This document shows, piece after piece, positions 50,294-58,894 of a DNA stretch of 64,000 nucleotides. The translations under genes and the position numbers were made by a program. Below the pieces are notes generated by a model that did no database searches, was not told the origin of the DNA, and saw nothing but the letters and a program-made list of their open reading frames with translations. How positions within the stretch are numbered: position 1 is the stretch's first letter; each line of letters opens with the position of its first letter. Source of the DNA: Mesobacillus jeotgali (GTDB lineage Bacteria; Bacillota; Bacilli; Bacillales; Cytobacillaceae); assembly GCF_031759225.1 (NCBI RefSeq), contig NZ_CP134494.1, positions 312,001 to 376,000 on the forward strand, read 5' to 3'.

Positions 50294-51772
50294 ATGAGCA
50301 CTAAATTCAGAGACGACAGCTTGATGCTGCATACGGACTTATATCAATTAAATATGATGGAAACATACTGGCGCGATGGCGTTCATAATCGCCGCGCGGT
50401 GTTTGATTTATTTTTCCGGAAGCTTCCTTTCGGCAATGGCTACGCCGTTTTTGCCGGACTAGAAAAAATCATCAGCTATATCGAGAACTTTGGCTTCACG
50501 GAAGATGATATTCAATATTTAAGAGAGGAAGGAAAGTTCGATGAGGATTTCCTTGCCTTTTTAAAAGAGCTGCGTTTTACAGGCTCAATCCGTGCGATGC
50601 AAGAGGGAGAGATTGTTTTTGCCAATGAGCCCCTGGTAAGGGTAGATGCACCCTTGGTTCAAGCGCAATTGATTGAAACGGCACTGCTTAATATCGTCAA
50701 CTACCAGACATTGATTGCGACCAAAGCTTCGCGAATCAAACAGGTTGTAAAAAACGAAATCGCGATGGAGTTCGGCAGCCGCCGTGCACATGAAATGGAT
50801 GCTGCTCTATGGGGCACGCGTGCTGCGTATGTTGGAGGCTTTGATTCCACTAGCAATGTGCGTGCAGGCAAGCTGTTCGGAATCCCGATTTCCGGGACGC
50901 ACGCTCACTCGATGGTACAGGCGTACAGAGATGACTATACCGCTTTTAAAAAATACGCAGAGACACACAGGGACTGCGTTTTCCTTGTCGATACGTATGA
51001 TACGCTAAGGTCAGGAGTGCCGAACGCAATTAAAGTTGCTAAGGAATTCGGCGATAAAATCAATTTCATCGGCATCCGTCTCGACAGCGGGGACTTGGCT
51101 TACCTTTCAAAGGAAGCTCGTAAAATGCTGGATGAAGCCGGCTTTAAGGATGCGAAAATCGTAGCATCAAGCGACCTGGACGAGTATACGATCATGAACC
51201 TGAAAGCTCAGGGTGCGAAAATCGATACTTGGGGAGTCGGCACGAAGCTGATCACCGCTTATGAACAAGCTGCCCTTGGCGCTGTTTATAAAATCGTCTC
51301 AGTAGAGCGGGCAGACGGAACGATGGAGGACACCATCAAGATTTCGTCCAATCCGGAAAAAGTGACGACGCCTGGCATTAAAAATGTGTACAGGATCATC
51401 AACAAAGCCAATAATCGTTCAGAAGGGGACTACATCGCGCTTGAGGGAGAGAATCCGCAGCAGGAAAAGCGGCTGAAGATGTTCCACCCGGTCCATACCT
51501 TTATCAGCAAATTCGTCACGAATTTCGACGCGAGGGATCTGCATCACGATATCTACAAGGAGGGCAAGCTTGTGTACACCCAGCCGAGCCTGGAAGAAGT
51601 CCGCAAGCATTCTAAGTACTGTCTCGGCGTCCTATGGGAAGAATACACACGTATGCTCAATCCCGAAGAATATCCAGTCGACCTCAGCCAGAAATGCTGG
51701 GACAACAAAATGCGCAATATAGAAGAAGTGAAAGAGAAGGTCATGGAGATGACCGGAGAGAAGATGGAATAG
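50294..51772 (+). CDS. pncB: Nicotinate phosphoribosyltransferase
   Basis: 492 aa. Makes nicotinate mononucleotide from nicotinate and PRPP; with pncA it forms the NAD salvage route. It contains HTDLYQLNMMETYWRDGVHN (14-33 by position), EFGSRRAHEMDAALWG near 158 and SGTHAHSMVQAY near 200, with the active-site His. The TTG at 50291 is rejected for the ATG at 50294, 7 nt from GGAGG. Confidence 0.94.
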   Translation: MSTKFRDDSLMLHTDLYQLNMMETYWRDGVHNRRAVFDLFFRKLPFGNGYAVFAGLEKIISYIENFGFTEDDIQYLREEGKFDEDFLAFLKELRFTGSIRAMQEGEIVFANEPLVRVDAPLVQAQLIETALLNIVNYQTLIATKASRIKQVVKNEIAMEFGSRRAHEMDAALWGTRAAYVGGFDSTSNVRAGKLFGIPISGTHAHSMVQAYRDDYTAFKKYAETHRDCVFLVDTYDTLRSGVPNAIKVAKEFGDKINFIGIRLDSGDLAYLSKEARKMLDEAGFKDAKIVASSDLDEYTIMNLKAQGAKIDTWGVGTKLITAYEQAALGAVYKIVSVERADGTMEDTIKISSNPEKVTTPGIKNVYRIINKANNRSEGDYIALEGENPQQEKRLKMFHPVHTFISKFVTNFDARDLHHDIYKEGKLVYTQPSLEEVRKHSKYCLGVLWEEYTRMLNPEEYPVDLSQKCWDNKMRNIEEVKEKVMEMTGEKME

Positions 51773-51778
51773 AATGGG

Positions 51779-51809
51779 CTGCTTTCCTTGAGGGGAAAGC
51801 AGTCTTTTT
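51779..51809 (+). terminator. Terminator after pncAB
   Basis: CTGCTTTCC (51779-51787) / GGAAAGCAG (51794-51802), then TCTTTTT. Confidence 0.9.
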
Positions 51810-51890
51810 AAATATGCGTGAATACTATCGAACCTGATCCTTAGGTTCTTTTTTTTTACGGAAAAAATAAACAAAAACCTTGTCTGAATG

Positions 51891-51919
51891 TGTTAACTTT
51901 TCAATAGGATAAACGTTAT
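51891..51919 (+). promoter_or_regulatory. ECF-sigma-type promoter
   Basis: TGTTAAC (51891-51897), 16 bases, CGTTAT (51914-51919). This fits the AAC-N16-CGT pattern of ECF sigma promoters and lies 17 bases before a gene encoding an ECF sigma N-terminus, as expected for autoregulation. Confidence 0.55.
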
Positions 51920-51936
51920 GTAAGCGGGAGGTCGGT

Positions 51937-52140
51937 ATGGGAGATGTAAATCAAGATCTTAATGATGAGCTGAACATTGTGTATAGGTACCTGCTGAAGC
52001 AAGGGATTGCCCATGTCGATGCGGAGGACATTGTTCAGGAAACCGCGGTTGTTACGGGGACCCCTGAAGAATTGCAGCGATTCAGGAAGCTGGATTTTAT
52101 CAGGGCATCGGTACTTGGAGTGACAATCGATAAATATTAA
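51937..52140 (+). pseudogene. Truncated ECF sigma factor
   Basis: 67 codons. The first half, NIVYRYLLKQGIAHVDAEDIVQETA (residues 13-37, given by position), is region 2 of an ECF sigma factor. After QETA the sequence changes to TPEELQRFRKLDFIRASVLGV and ends IDKY, with no region 3 or 4. The simplest reading is an in-frame deletion joining the sigma start to the tail of another gene, perhaps its anti-sigma factor. The ribosome site (GGGAGG, 5-6 nt) and ECF-like promoter are intact. It could still make a small protein. Confidence 0.55.
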
Positions 52141-52234
52141 TTCTAATTCGTCACTATTTCCCTTTTTTATAAAAGGATTTCCCCTAGTTATAAAGAATTA
52201 TTAGGGAACGAATCTTTTCTAAGGGTGTTGCCGT

Positions 52235-53308
52235 GTGAATGACGAGAGTAGCGCAGTGGATTATGAACAATTCATACCGAGGGAAACAGGCTTCATATTT
52301 AAGTTCATTAAAAAGGACAACCAGTTCATCCATACTTTCATTGAAGGCAAGCTAATAGAAAAGGTGGGTCTTTGCCCTGATCTTGTCATCGGAAGGTCTT
52401 TGACGGGATTTTTGCCGGCTGACCAGGTAAAGCGCAAAGAGGTTTTTTACGAAAAGGCGTGGAATGGTGAGCAGGTTAACTATGAGGGAAGCGTTGGCGG
52501 AATCCATTATTTAGCTGTTCTGAATCCAATCCGTGTAAATGGAGAGACGGTTGAGGTCATCGGGACAACCATCGATATAACGAAGGAAAAAATAAGAGAG
52601 AAGCAGGCCCAGCAAATGGAGAAGCTATCTGTAGTTGGGGAGCTGGCAGCAGGGATTGCGCATGAAATCCGGAATCCGCTCACCTCGTTGAAAGGCTTTG
52701 CTAAAATCGTCAAAGAAAGCGTTACGGATCAAAAGTTGATTCCGTATCTTGATATCATGCTGGATGAGATGGACCGGATCAATCAAATCGTCAATGAGTT
52801 CATGTTCATTGCCAAACCGAAGGAGAATGTTCGTTTTCAATATACAAACATAAATAAACTGTTGAGGGATTGTATCCAATTCATGGGACCGCAGGCCAAT
52901 TTGAAAAGCATCAACATTGAATTAGAAGCGGAAGTACAAATCAATTTGAATTGTGATGGGAATCAGATAAAACAAGTCCTGATCAATATTCTGCAAAACG
53001 CGATAGAAGCCACGGAGAACAACGGCCATTTTATCGGGGTAAGCTTGGAAGAGATGAGTGCTGAGTCCGTAATGATCACCGTCTCTGATAAAGGCTGCGG
53101 AATATCGGAATCAAGATTCAATCGCCTTTTCGAGCCTTTTTATTCAACGAAGGAAAAAGGAACAGGATTGGGCTTGCTCACCTGCAAACGGATCATCGAT
53201 CTTCATCACGGAAGCATTGATATTGAAAGCCAGCCTGGAGAAGGCACGACCATAAGGATTGTGCTCCCTCGAAATCGAAATGTAGAGTCAATGCTGATCG
53301 CAGAATAA
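52235..53308 (+). CDS. PAS-domain sensor histidine kinase
   Basis: 357 aa, soluble. A PAS domain spans about residues 15-115. The dimerisation/phosphoacceptor helix has H143 in AGIAHEIRNPLTSLKGF. The HATPase domain contains NILQNAIEAT (N box), VSDKGCGIS (G1), FEPFYSTKEKGTGLGL (F and G2). The HEIRNPLTSLKGF type is shared with sporulation kinases (KinA-KinE), so a role in the sporulation phosphorelay is likely but inferred. No response regulator is adjacent. GTG start after AAGGGTG. Confidence 0.85.
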   Translation: MNDESSAVDYEQFIPRETGFIFKFIKKDNQFIHTFIEGKLIEKVGLCPDLVIGRSLTGFLPADQVKRKEVFYEKAWNGEQVNYEGSVGGIHYLAVLNPIRVNGETVEVIGTTIDITKEKIREKQAQQMEKLSVVGELAAGIAHEIRNPLTSLKGFAKIVKESVTDQKLIPYLDIMLDEMDRINQIVNEFMFIAKPKENVRFQYTNINKLLRDCIQFMGPQANLKSINIELEAEVQINLNCDGNQIKQVLINILQNAIEATENNGHFIGVSLEEMSAESVMITVSDKGCGISESRFNRLFEPFYSTKEKGTGLGLLTCKRIIDLHHGSIDIESQPGEGTTIRIVLPRNRNVESMLIAE

Positions 53309-53312
53309 AAGG

Positions 53313-53345
53313 TGCCATGCTTCTTTTGGGAGCATGGCATTTTTA
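53313..53345 (+). terminator. Terminator after the histidine kinase
   Basis: TGCCATGCT (about 53313-53321) / AGCATGGCA (53331-53339), then TTTTT. It also shows that the long upstream extension of the recQ frame is not translated from 53312. Confidence 0.85.
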
Positions 53346-53431
53346 CTGTCGTTCTCCAAGGCTTATCTGTTAAAATGAAAGAGCAACCCCTATATTCCCC
53401 ACATTTTCTCACTGAAAGGAGCCACCTCGCA

Positions 53432-55564
53432 ATGCTGCAAAAAGCCCATCAATTATTGCAAGATCATTTCGGTTATTCTTCATTCCGATTGGGACAGGAA
53501 CAGGCGATTTCCTCTGTGCTTGAAGGGAAAAACACAGTCTGCGTCATGCCGACTGGAGGAGGTAAATCGATCGTCTATCAAATCCCGGCGCTCGTGCTGC
53601 CCGGGACAACCATCGTTATTTCTCCGCTGATTTCCTTGATGAAGGACCAGGTAGATACGCTCGTCCAGCTAGGCATCCCAGCGACGTATATCAACAGCTC
53701 GCTTACTGCCGGAGAAGCTGCCGCTCGGATGGATGACGCCAGGAACGGAAAGTACAAGCTGTTGTACATCGCTCCAGAGCGGCTGGGATCCTGGGAATTC
53801 ATCGACGACCTTCAGGACATGGAAATTCCGTTGATCGCCGTCGATGAAGCGCACTGTATCTCGCAGTGGGGACATGATTTCCGGCCAAGCTATCTGCAGA
53901 TTTCCGGTCTGGCCAATAGACTGCCGAAAAAGCCGATCGTACTTGCTTTGACGGCAACTGCGACACCGAAAGTACGGGAGGATATTTGCGCTTCGTTAAA
54001 AATAAACCCCGAGAATACGGTCATAACAGGGTTTGAGCGCAGCAATTTAAGCTTTTCTGTCGTAAAAGGCCAGGACCGCCAGGCATATTTAAGGGATTTT
54101 ATCAAAAAGAACGAAAAAGAAGCCGGCATCATTTATGCGGCAACAAGGAAGATTGTCGACCAGCTATATGAATGGCTGCAGAAGGAAGGTTTCAACGCTG
54201 CCCGCTACCACGCAGGAATGAATGATGAAGACCGAAACAGCGAACAGGAGCGGTTTTTACAGGATGAGGCGACTGTTATGGTTGCGACTTCAGCTTTTGG
54301 AATGGGTATCGATAAAAGTAATATCAGGTACGTCCTCCACTTCCAGATGCCGAAGAATATGGAGAGCTACTATCAGGAAGCTGGCCGTGCCGGTCGTGAT
54401 GGCCTGGACAGTGAATGTACCGTGCTGTATTCATCACAGGATGTCCAGGTTCAGCGCTTCTTGATCGACCAGTCCGCCGACCGCGAACGGATTGGGCCAG
54501 AGCTGGAAAAATTGCAGCAGATGGTCGGATACTGCCATACCGAGGAATGCCTGCAATCCTATATCCTGCATTATTTTGGCGAGACAGACACCGAGCCTTG
54601 CGGACGCTGCGGCAATTGTACGGACTCCCGTGAAACAGAGGATGTCACAAAGGATGCGCAAATGGTGCTTTCATGCATCATCCGGATGGGCCAAAAATAC
54701 GGCAAGGCCATGACGGCCAATGTATTGACAGGCTCCAGGAATAAAAAGGTCCTTGAGTTCCGCCTGGATAAATTGCCGACTTACGGACTGATGAAGGACC
54801 GGAATGCCAAGCAGGTCAATGACCTGATTGAGTTTTTGATTTCACAGGAGCTGATCGGCGTCGAGCATGGGACTTACCCTACGATTTATGTACCGGAAAA
54901 AGGGAAGGATGTTTTGCTCGGAAAAACGAAGGTCTTCAGGAAGGAAGCGGTGCAGGTCAAGCAGGTTTCCAACGATGATCCATTGTTTGAAGAACTGCGT
55001 GAGTTGCGGAGAGAGGTTGCCGCTGCGGAAAAAGTGGCGCCATTTATGATTTTCTCCGATTCCTCTCTGAAGGATATGTGCCTGAAGCTGCCGCTGACGG
55101 ATGCGGAGTTTCTCAATGTGGCTGGTGTTGGTGAACACAAGCTGCAGAAATATGGTGCGCCATTCATTCAGCGGATTATCGAGTTTTGCGAGAAGCATCC
55201 TGAGCGCCAGCCGGTGATGAATGCTGTTTCGGAACCGGTGAGGAAACCGGCGAAAAAAGCTGTCGGCGATTCCCATCTTGAAACCTACAAGCTGCATCAG
55301 GAGAAACTGCCCGTAGCCGAGATAGCTGCAAAGCGCGAGCTGGCAGAAAGCACGGTTGAAAATCACTTGATCCAGTGCATCCAGCAGGGAATGGAAGTCG
55401 ACTATGACGTGCTGATTCCTGCCCGGTATATCGATGACCTCGAGCAGGCCGTCGCAGAAGCCGGCCGCGACAAGCTCAAACCCATCAAGGAACTGCTGCC
55501 CGATGACGTCAGCTATTTTATGATCAAGGTATTTCTCTATATGTCTAAGAAAAAGGTACATTAA
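53432..55564 (+). CDS. recQ: ATP-dependent DNA helicase RecQ
   Basis: 710 aa. Domains in order: DEAD helicase core with Walker A MPTGGGKS (near 43) and VDEAHCISQWGHDFRPSY (near 138); helicase C with GMGIDKSNIRYV and QEAGRAGRDG; zinc-binding CGRCGNC (near 390); winged-helix RQC; HRDC (about 525-600); and a C-terminal helix-turn-helix domain. AAAGGAG is 10 nt before the ATG at 53432. Longer than B. subtilis RecQ/RecS. Confidence 0.92.
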   Translation: MLQKAHQLLQDHFGYSSFRLGQEQAISSVLEGKNTVCVMPTGGGKSIVYQIPALVLPGTTIVISPLISLMKDQVDTLVQLGIPATYINSSLTAGEAAARMDDARNGKYKLLYIAPERLGSWEFIDDLQDMEIPLIAVDEAHCISQWGHDFRPSYLQISGLANRLPKKPIVLALTATATPKVREDICASLKINPENTVITGFERSNLSFSVVKGQDRQAYLRDFIKKNEKEAGIIYAATRKIVDQLYEWLQKEGFNAARYHAGMNDEDRNSEQERFLQDEATVMVATSAFGMGIDKSNIRYVLHFQMPKNMESYYQEAGRAGRDGLDSECTVLYSSQDVQVQRFLIDQSADRERIGPELEKLQQMVGYCHTEECLQSYILHYFGETDTEPCGRCGNCTDSRETEDVTKDAQMVLSCIIRMGQKYGKAMTANVLTGSRNKKVLEFRLDKLPTYGLMKDRNAKQVNDLIEFLISQELIGVEHGTYPTIYVPEKGKDVLLGKTKVFRKEAVQVKQVSNDDPLFEELRELRREVAAAEKVAPFMIFSDSSLKDMCLKLPLTDAEFLNVAGVGEHKLQKYGAPFIQRIIEFCEKHPERQPVMNAVSEPVRKPAKKAVGDSHLETYKLHQEKLPVAEIAAKRELAESTVENHLIQCIQQGMEVDYDVLIPARYIDDLEQAVAEAGRDKLKPIKELLPDDVSYFMIKVFLYMSKKKVH

Positions 55565-55592
55565 GACGAAGCCCGCGGGCTTCGTCTTTTTT
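55563..55592 (+). terminator. Terminator after recQ
   Basis: Palindrome AAGACGAAGCCC / GGGCTTCGTCTT (55563-55588) followed by T residues. Confidence 0.92.
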
Positions 55593-56041
55593 AGGTTTAA
55601 TGTGTGCACGTAAATTGGGGGTTATTTCAGGAAGTCACCCATTTATCGTCATAAAAAATGATTTGAATGTCCCAGCCTTGTGCCCGTGAAAGAGGAAATT
55701 GCGAAAGCACGGTCACAAGAAGCGGAAACATCTCCAGTTTTTCTTTACATTATCCTCTTTATTTCCTATTCTCCCGGCGAGGCAGAATAAAAAACTCAAA
55801 AAAAATACTTTTCTGAAAAATTAAAAATGGTAAAATATAACTAGTGTGAAAATAGGCATGTATCTGATTCTCAAGTTCGCTGAATTTTATTCTGTCGTAG
55901 AAATAGAATAAGCAGCTAGATGTCTGCGCTGCGGATGCGGAGTTACCTGATGAAGGTCTCCATTATGAGGATAGAGGAGATTGAGAGAAAGGTAGAATGC
56001 AGCTTAATGGTTCAATAAAATATAGTCCATCAGGAGGCTTC
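55593..56041 (+). other. Long intergenic region before the permease pair
   Basis: About 450 bases. At 55680-55732 lies one decayed unit related to array F (GTGCCCG then CGGTCACAAG and GGAAACAT). An AT-rich stretch with TAAAATATAAC near 55840-55850 may be a promoter. No gene is evident; a 36-codon frame over the repeat unit has no ribosome site. Confidence 0.5.
55680..55732 (+). repeat. Single decayed unit related to array F
   Basis: GTGCCCG (near 55682), CGGTCACAAG (near 55712) and GGAAACAT (near 55724) occur in the same order and with nearly the same spacing as GTGCCCG, CGGTAACAAG and GGCAACAT in the array at 33852-34085. It suggests that the 52-bp module is dispersed in the genome, not confined to one array. 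Confidence 0.5.
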
Positions 56042-56995
56042 ATGGTTTATTTTAAAAAGGCAATCGAGCAGTTTGTGTTATGGATCGTCTGCGTATTTTT
56101 ATTTATTGGGATATTGTTTTTGCCGGCTAAGACGGATTATGAGACAGGACAGGGCGGGCAGTTCAAATCCGCCAGCTACGACTATGAATTGGACATGCAT
56201 ATTCAGAATATCAAAGGTTTCTTTGCTTATATAAAAGAGAACCCCAACCTCGGAGAGTTTGTCCCTGGCCAGTCGTACGCGAATCGGATTGCGGGCAAGG
56301 CTTGGAAAAGCTTGCTATTGATTGTGCCCACCTTGATTCTGGCCTATATTCTAGGCGTCTTGAAAGGAATCTTTGATTTTAGGATGCAAAAAAGAAAGCT
56401 GAACTTCCTTGGCAATGGGACGACGTGGCTATTCATCTCAATGCCGGACCTCTTTTTCATCATCACCATCCAGATTGGCCTGATGTTTTTATATGAAAAA
56501 GGTTTGTTTTTCCATGTGACGTTATATGGAAGTGAAAAGCTCGAAACCTATGTGGTGGGGATTCTATTTCTGTTGATTTACCCTGTTTTCTACCTTGCGA
56601 ACATCACCAATGTGAGTCTGCAGGAGCAGTCAGGCAATGATTACATCCGGACGGCGAAATCAAAGGGAACTCCGGGGATGAAAATATTGTTCATACATAT
56701 TCTGAAAAATTCGTTTCCGAGGATCCTGGCGCATGGAAATACAATCACGCTCTATGTATTATCGAACCTGTTTATCGTTGAAAAATTAATGGACTTTCAG
56801 GGTGCAGCAGATGGGCTGTTTAACGCGGTGCTGAGGGGAACAGGTTTCAGGATTGGGCTGGATATCATGGTCGACGGTATTTCTGCCGTCGGATATACGG
56901 TCTTCTTTGCCACAATCATTTTGCTTTCAAATTTGGTCACACAGATTTCTAAGAGTCTTGTCACCCCGGCATCACAGGAGATGAATCATGAATAA
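56042..56995 (+). CDS. ABC transporter permease, DppB/OppB-like
   Basis: 317 aa, six transmembrane helices with the binding-protein-dependent permease signature in the second half (LQEQSGNDYIRTAKSKGTP near 195, the EAA loop). Peptide/nickel permease family, first of a pair. AGGAGG lies 4 nt before the ATG at 56042. No ATPase or binding-protein gene is nearby, so its partners must be encoded elsewhere. Overlaps the next gene by 8 bases. Confidence 0.8.
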   Translation: MVYFKKAIEQFVLWIVCVFLFIGILFLPAKTDYETGQGGQFKSASYDYELDMHIQNIKGFFAYIKENPNLGEFVPGQSYANRIAGKAWKSLLLIVPTLILAYILGVLKGIFDFRMQKRKLNFLGNGTTWLFISMPDLFFIITIQIGLMFLYEKGLFFHVTLYGSEKLETYVVGILFLLIYPVFYLANITNVSLQEQSGNDYIRTAKSKGTPGMKILFIHILKNSFPRILAHGNTITLYVLSNLFIVEKLMDFQGAADGLFNAVLRGTGFRIGLDIMVDGISAVGYTVFFATIILLSNLVTQISKSLVTPASQEMNHE

Positions 56996-57878
56996 ATCAT
57001 TATTTTTTGGCCTGACGATCTTATCATTTCTATTTGTTATTGTCCTTATAGCACCATATCTTCCGTTCGTGGATACATCGCTGAAAGAAACAGTGATGAA
57101 GCAAAAAGAAGGTGGTGGATTCGAGCTTCCGCCGTTTGCGCCATCTGCGGATTTCCCGATTGGCTCGGATGCGAATGGCAAAGATTTATTGAGCAGGGTG
57201 CTTTTAGGTACGAAAGAGACATTGTTAACGATACTCGCCATTGTCCTGATTCGATACATCATTGCGATTCCGCTCGCGATGGCAAGTTTTTATATGAAAT
57301 TTTTTCGCCGCATACTGATCATTTGGAATCGATTGTTCTCATTCATGCCGCCAATATTCTTTGTGATCTTGATCATTGGCACTCCATTCGTTACATTTTC
57401 CGATAATCGATATCTCTGGATCATGCTGGTGCTTGCTCTAATTGAAGCGGGCAGGATTGCCGATATTTTTTACCAGGGAATGGTCGATATCTCAAGGAAA
57501 CCTTATGTAGAGGCCGGGATTGTCTCTGGCTCATCGGCTTTGACGATGCTGAAAAATTATTATTGGCCGCCGCTAAGACCGTTTTTCATCGTCCAGTTTT
57601 TCTCCGACCTAGGAAGAACGCTTTTCCTGATCGGCCAGCTTGGAATCGTGGAAATCTTCTTGAGCGTCGAATTCGTTTCCCAGCTCAGTGGAGGGTATAA
57701 AGCGATGAACACATCCAATGCATGGCCAACCTATTTCGCAGAGATCACCCACCATATCTGGTCACACCCGTGGCTGCCGATTACCGGCACGGTTGCCATT
57801 GGGATTACCATATTGGCTTTCTCCATGACCAGCAGCGGACTGCAGCAATATTTTGATAAAAAGTATAAAAGAGCATAA
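56988..57878 (+). CDS. ABC transporter permease, DppC/OppC-like
   Basis: 296 aa, about six transmembrane helices. The N-terminal extracytoplasmic part is short; the GSDANGKDLLSRVLLGTKETL segment (about 58-78, by position) is typical of DppC. The EAA loop PYVEAGIVSGSSAL lies near 172. It forms a heterodimer with the preceding permease. The substrate is unknown. Confidence 0.82.
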   Translation: MNKSLFFGLTILSFLFVIVLIAPYLPFVDTSLKETVMKQKEGGGFELPPFAPSADFPIGSDANGKDLLSRVLLGTKETLLTILAIVLIRYIIAIPLAMASFYMKFFRRILIIWNRLFSFMPPIFFVILIIGTPFVTFSDNRYLWIMLVLALIEAGRIADIFYQGMVDISRKPYVEAGIVSGSSALTMLKNYYWPPLRPFFIVQFFSDLGRTLFLIGQLGIVEIFLSVEFVSQLSGGYKAMNTSNAWPTYFAEITHHIWSHPWLPITGTVAIGITILAFSMTSSGLQQYFDKKYKRA

Positions 57879-57885
57879 ATGGAGA

Positions 57886-57916
57886 GGGGAGGTGTAACGG
57901 GCACTTCTCCTTTTTG
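57886..57916 (+). terminator. Terminator after the permease pair
   Basis: GGGGAGGTG (57886-57894) / CACTTCTCC (57902-57910), two GU pairs, then five T residues. Confidence 0.8.
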
Positions 57917-58013
57917 TTTAAAAATGGGTGAATTGGTTTATCTATTTATGTAACCTTTTGTGCCATTCTCCTGACAAATAGATAAAGAGTTTATTCAACA
58001 GGAGGGTCGGGCA

Positions 58014-58463
58014 ATGAGAAAATTATGGATGCTAGTGCTGATGGGTTTACTGGTAACCGGCTGTGGAACGGGAAACCAGGTTTCGAATAATGACGAGGAT
58101 CAAGGAGGTGCCGGAATCGTGGCAGGAGAAATGGCTGCAAGTCTGACAGAGGAAAAACCGTTGATTTTTCAATATGAAGTAAAGAATCAAACGGAAGAAG
58201 AAGTGACTCTCGAATTCTCGAGTTCACAAAGATACGATTACTCGGTAAAAACGAAAGATGGCAAAGAGGTTTTTCTGTTCTCAAGCGTTGCGTCTTTTTT
58301 ACAGGCATTGGGGGAGGAAAAAGTAAAACAGGGTGAGGCTTTGAACTATAAAATCGACCTTCATGAGCTTTCCCTTGAAAAAGGGGACTATGTTCTTTCT
58401 GTCTGGATGACGCCCAAGGGCGGGGAAAAGTATGAAGTGACTAAAGAGTTTTCTGTGGAGTAG
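58014..58463 (+). CDS. BsuPI-type proteinase inhibitor domain lipoprotein
   Basis: 149 aa. Signal peptide with lipobox LVTGC (Cys17). The BsuPI domain spans about 45-148: FQYEVKNQTEEEVTLEFSSSQ and RYDYSVKTKDGKEVFLFSS (both given in part). BsuPI of B. subtilis inhibits an intracellular protease; here the domain is outside the membrane. AGGAGG is 8 nt before the ATG. Probably co-transcribed with the next lipoprotein gene. Confidence 0.78.
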   Translation: MRKLWMLVLMGLLVTGCGTGNQVSNNDEDQGGAGIVAGEMAASLTEEKPLIFQYEVKNQTEEEVTLEFSSSQRYDYSVKTKDGKEVFLFSSVASFLQALGEEKVKQGEALNYKIDLHELSLEKGDYVLSVWMTPKGGEKYEVTKEFSVE

Positions 58464-58475
58464 GGGAATATTGGG

Positions 58476-58811
58476 ATGAAGGCTATTAAACTCTTTTTCG
58501 CGGTGATGATGATGCTGGCAATATACCTTGCCGGTTGTGCTAAAGCAGAAGAACCGAGAGAGGGCTTTGTTTTAGAGGTGAAAGACGAATCAATCCTTGT
58601 CGCACAAAATATCACCATGGAAAGATACAACGAGCTAAAAGATGTTTCCAGTGAGGCATTGATTGACCAGGGCGGACTCGATTTGATCTGGCTGACGTAT
58701 GAAAAAGCAGCTGATTTTAAAAAAGGAGATCAAGTGCAGTTCTGGCTGGATGGCGATGTAAGAGAGAGCTATCCAGCACAAGCTGATGCGAGGAAAATAG
58801 AGCACAAGTGA
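58476..58811 (+). CDS. DUF3221-like lipoprotein
   Basis: 111 aa. Signal peptide MKAIKLFFAVMMMLAIYLAGC with lipobox YLAGC (Cys21). The small beta domain, EGFVLEVKDESILVAQNI and GDQVQFWLDGDVRESYPAQA, matches the DUF3221/YobA type. Function unknown. It starts 12 bases after the BsuPI lipoprotein. Confidence 0.7.
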   Translation: MKAIKLFFAVMMMLAIYLAGCAKAEEPREGFVLEVKDESILVAQNITMERYNELKDVSSEALIDQGGLDLIWLTYEKAADFKKGDQVQFWLDGDVRESYPAQADARKIEHK

Positions 58812-58894
58812 ATTATCCAGGGCCGGTGCGTTTCGCAATCCGGCCTTTAATATGATAAAATCTGACTTAGCTAATTCACAGCAAAGGACTTGAA

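Noticed and set aside
53312-53431. 40-codon N-terminal extension of RecQ
   Set aside because: Begins inside the terminator stem of the kinase gene; the ATG at 53432 has AAAGGAG and the family start.
55680-55790. Frame reading VPVKEEIAKARSQEAETSP
   Set aside because: No start site; better explained as one decayed unit of the 52-bp repeat family.
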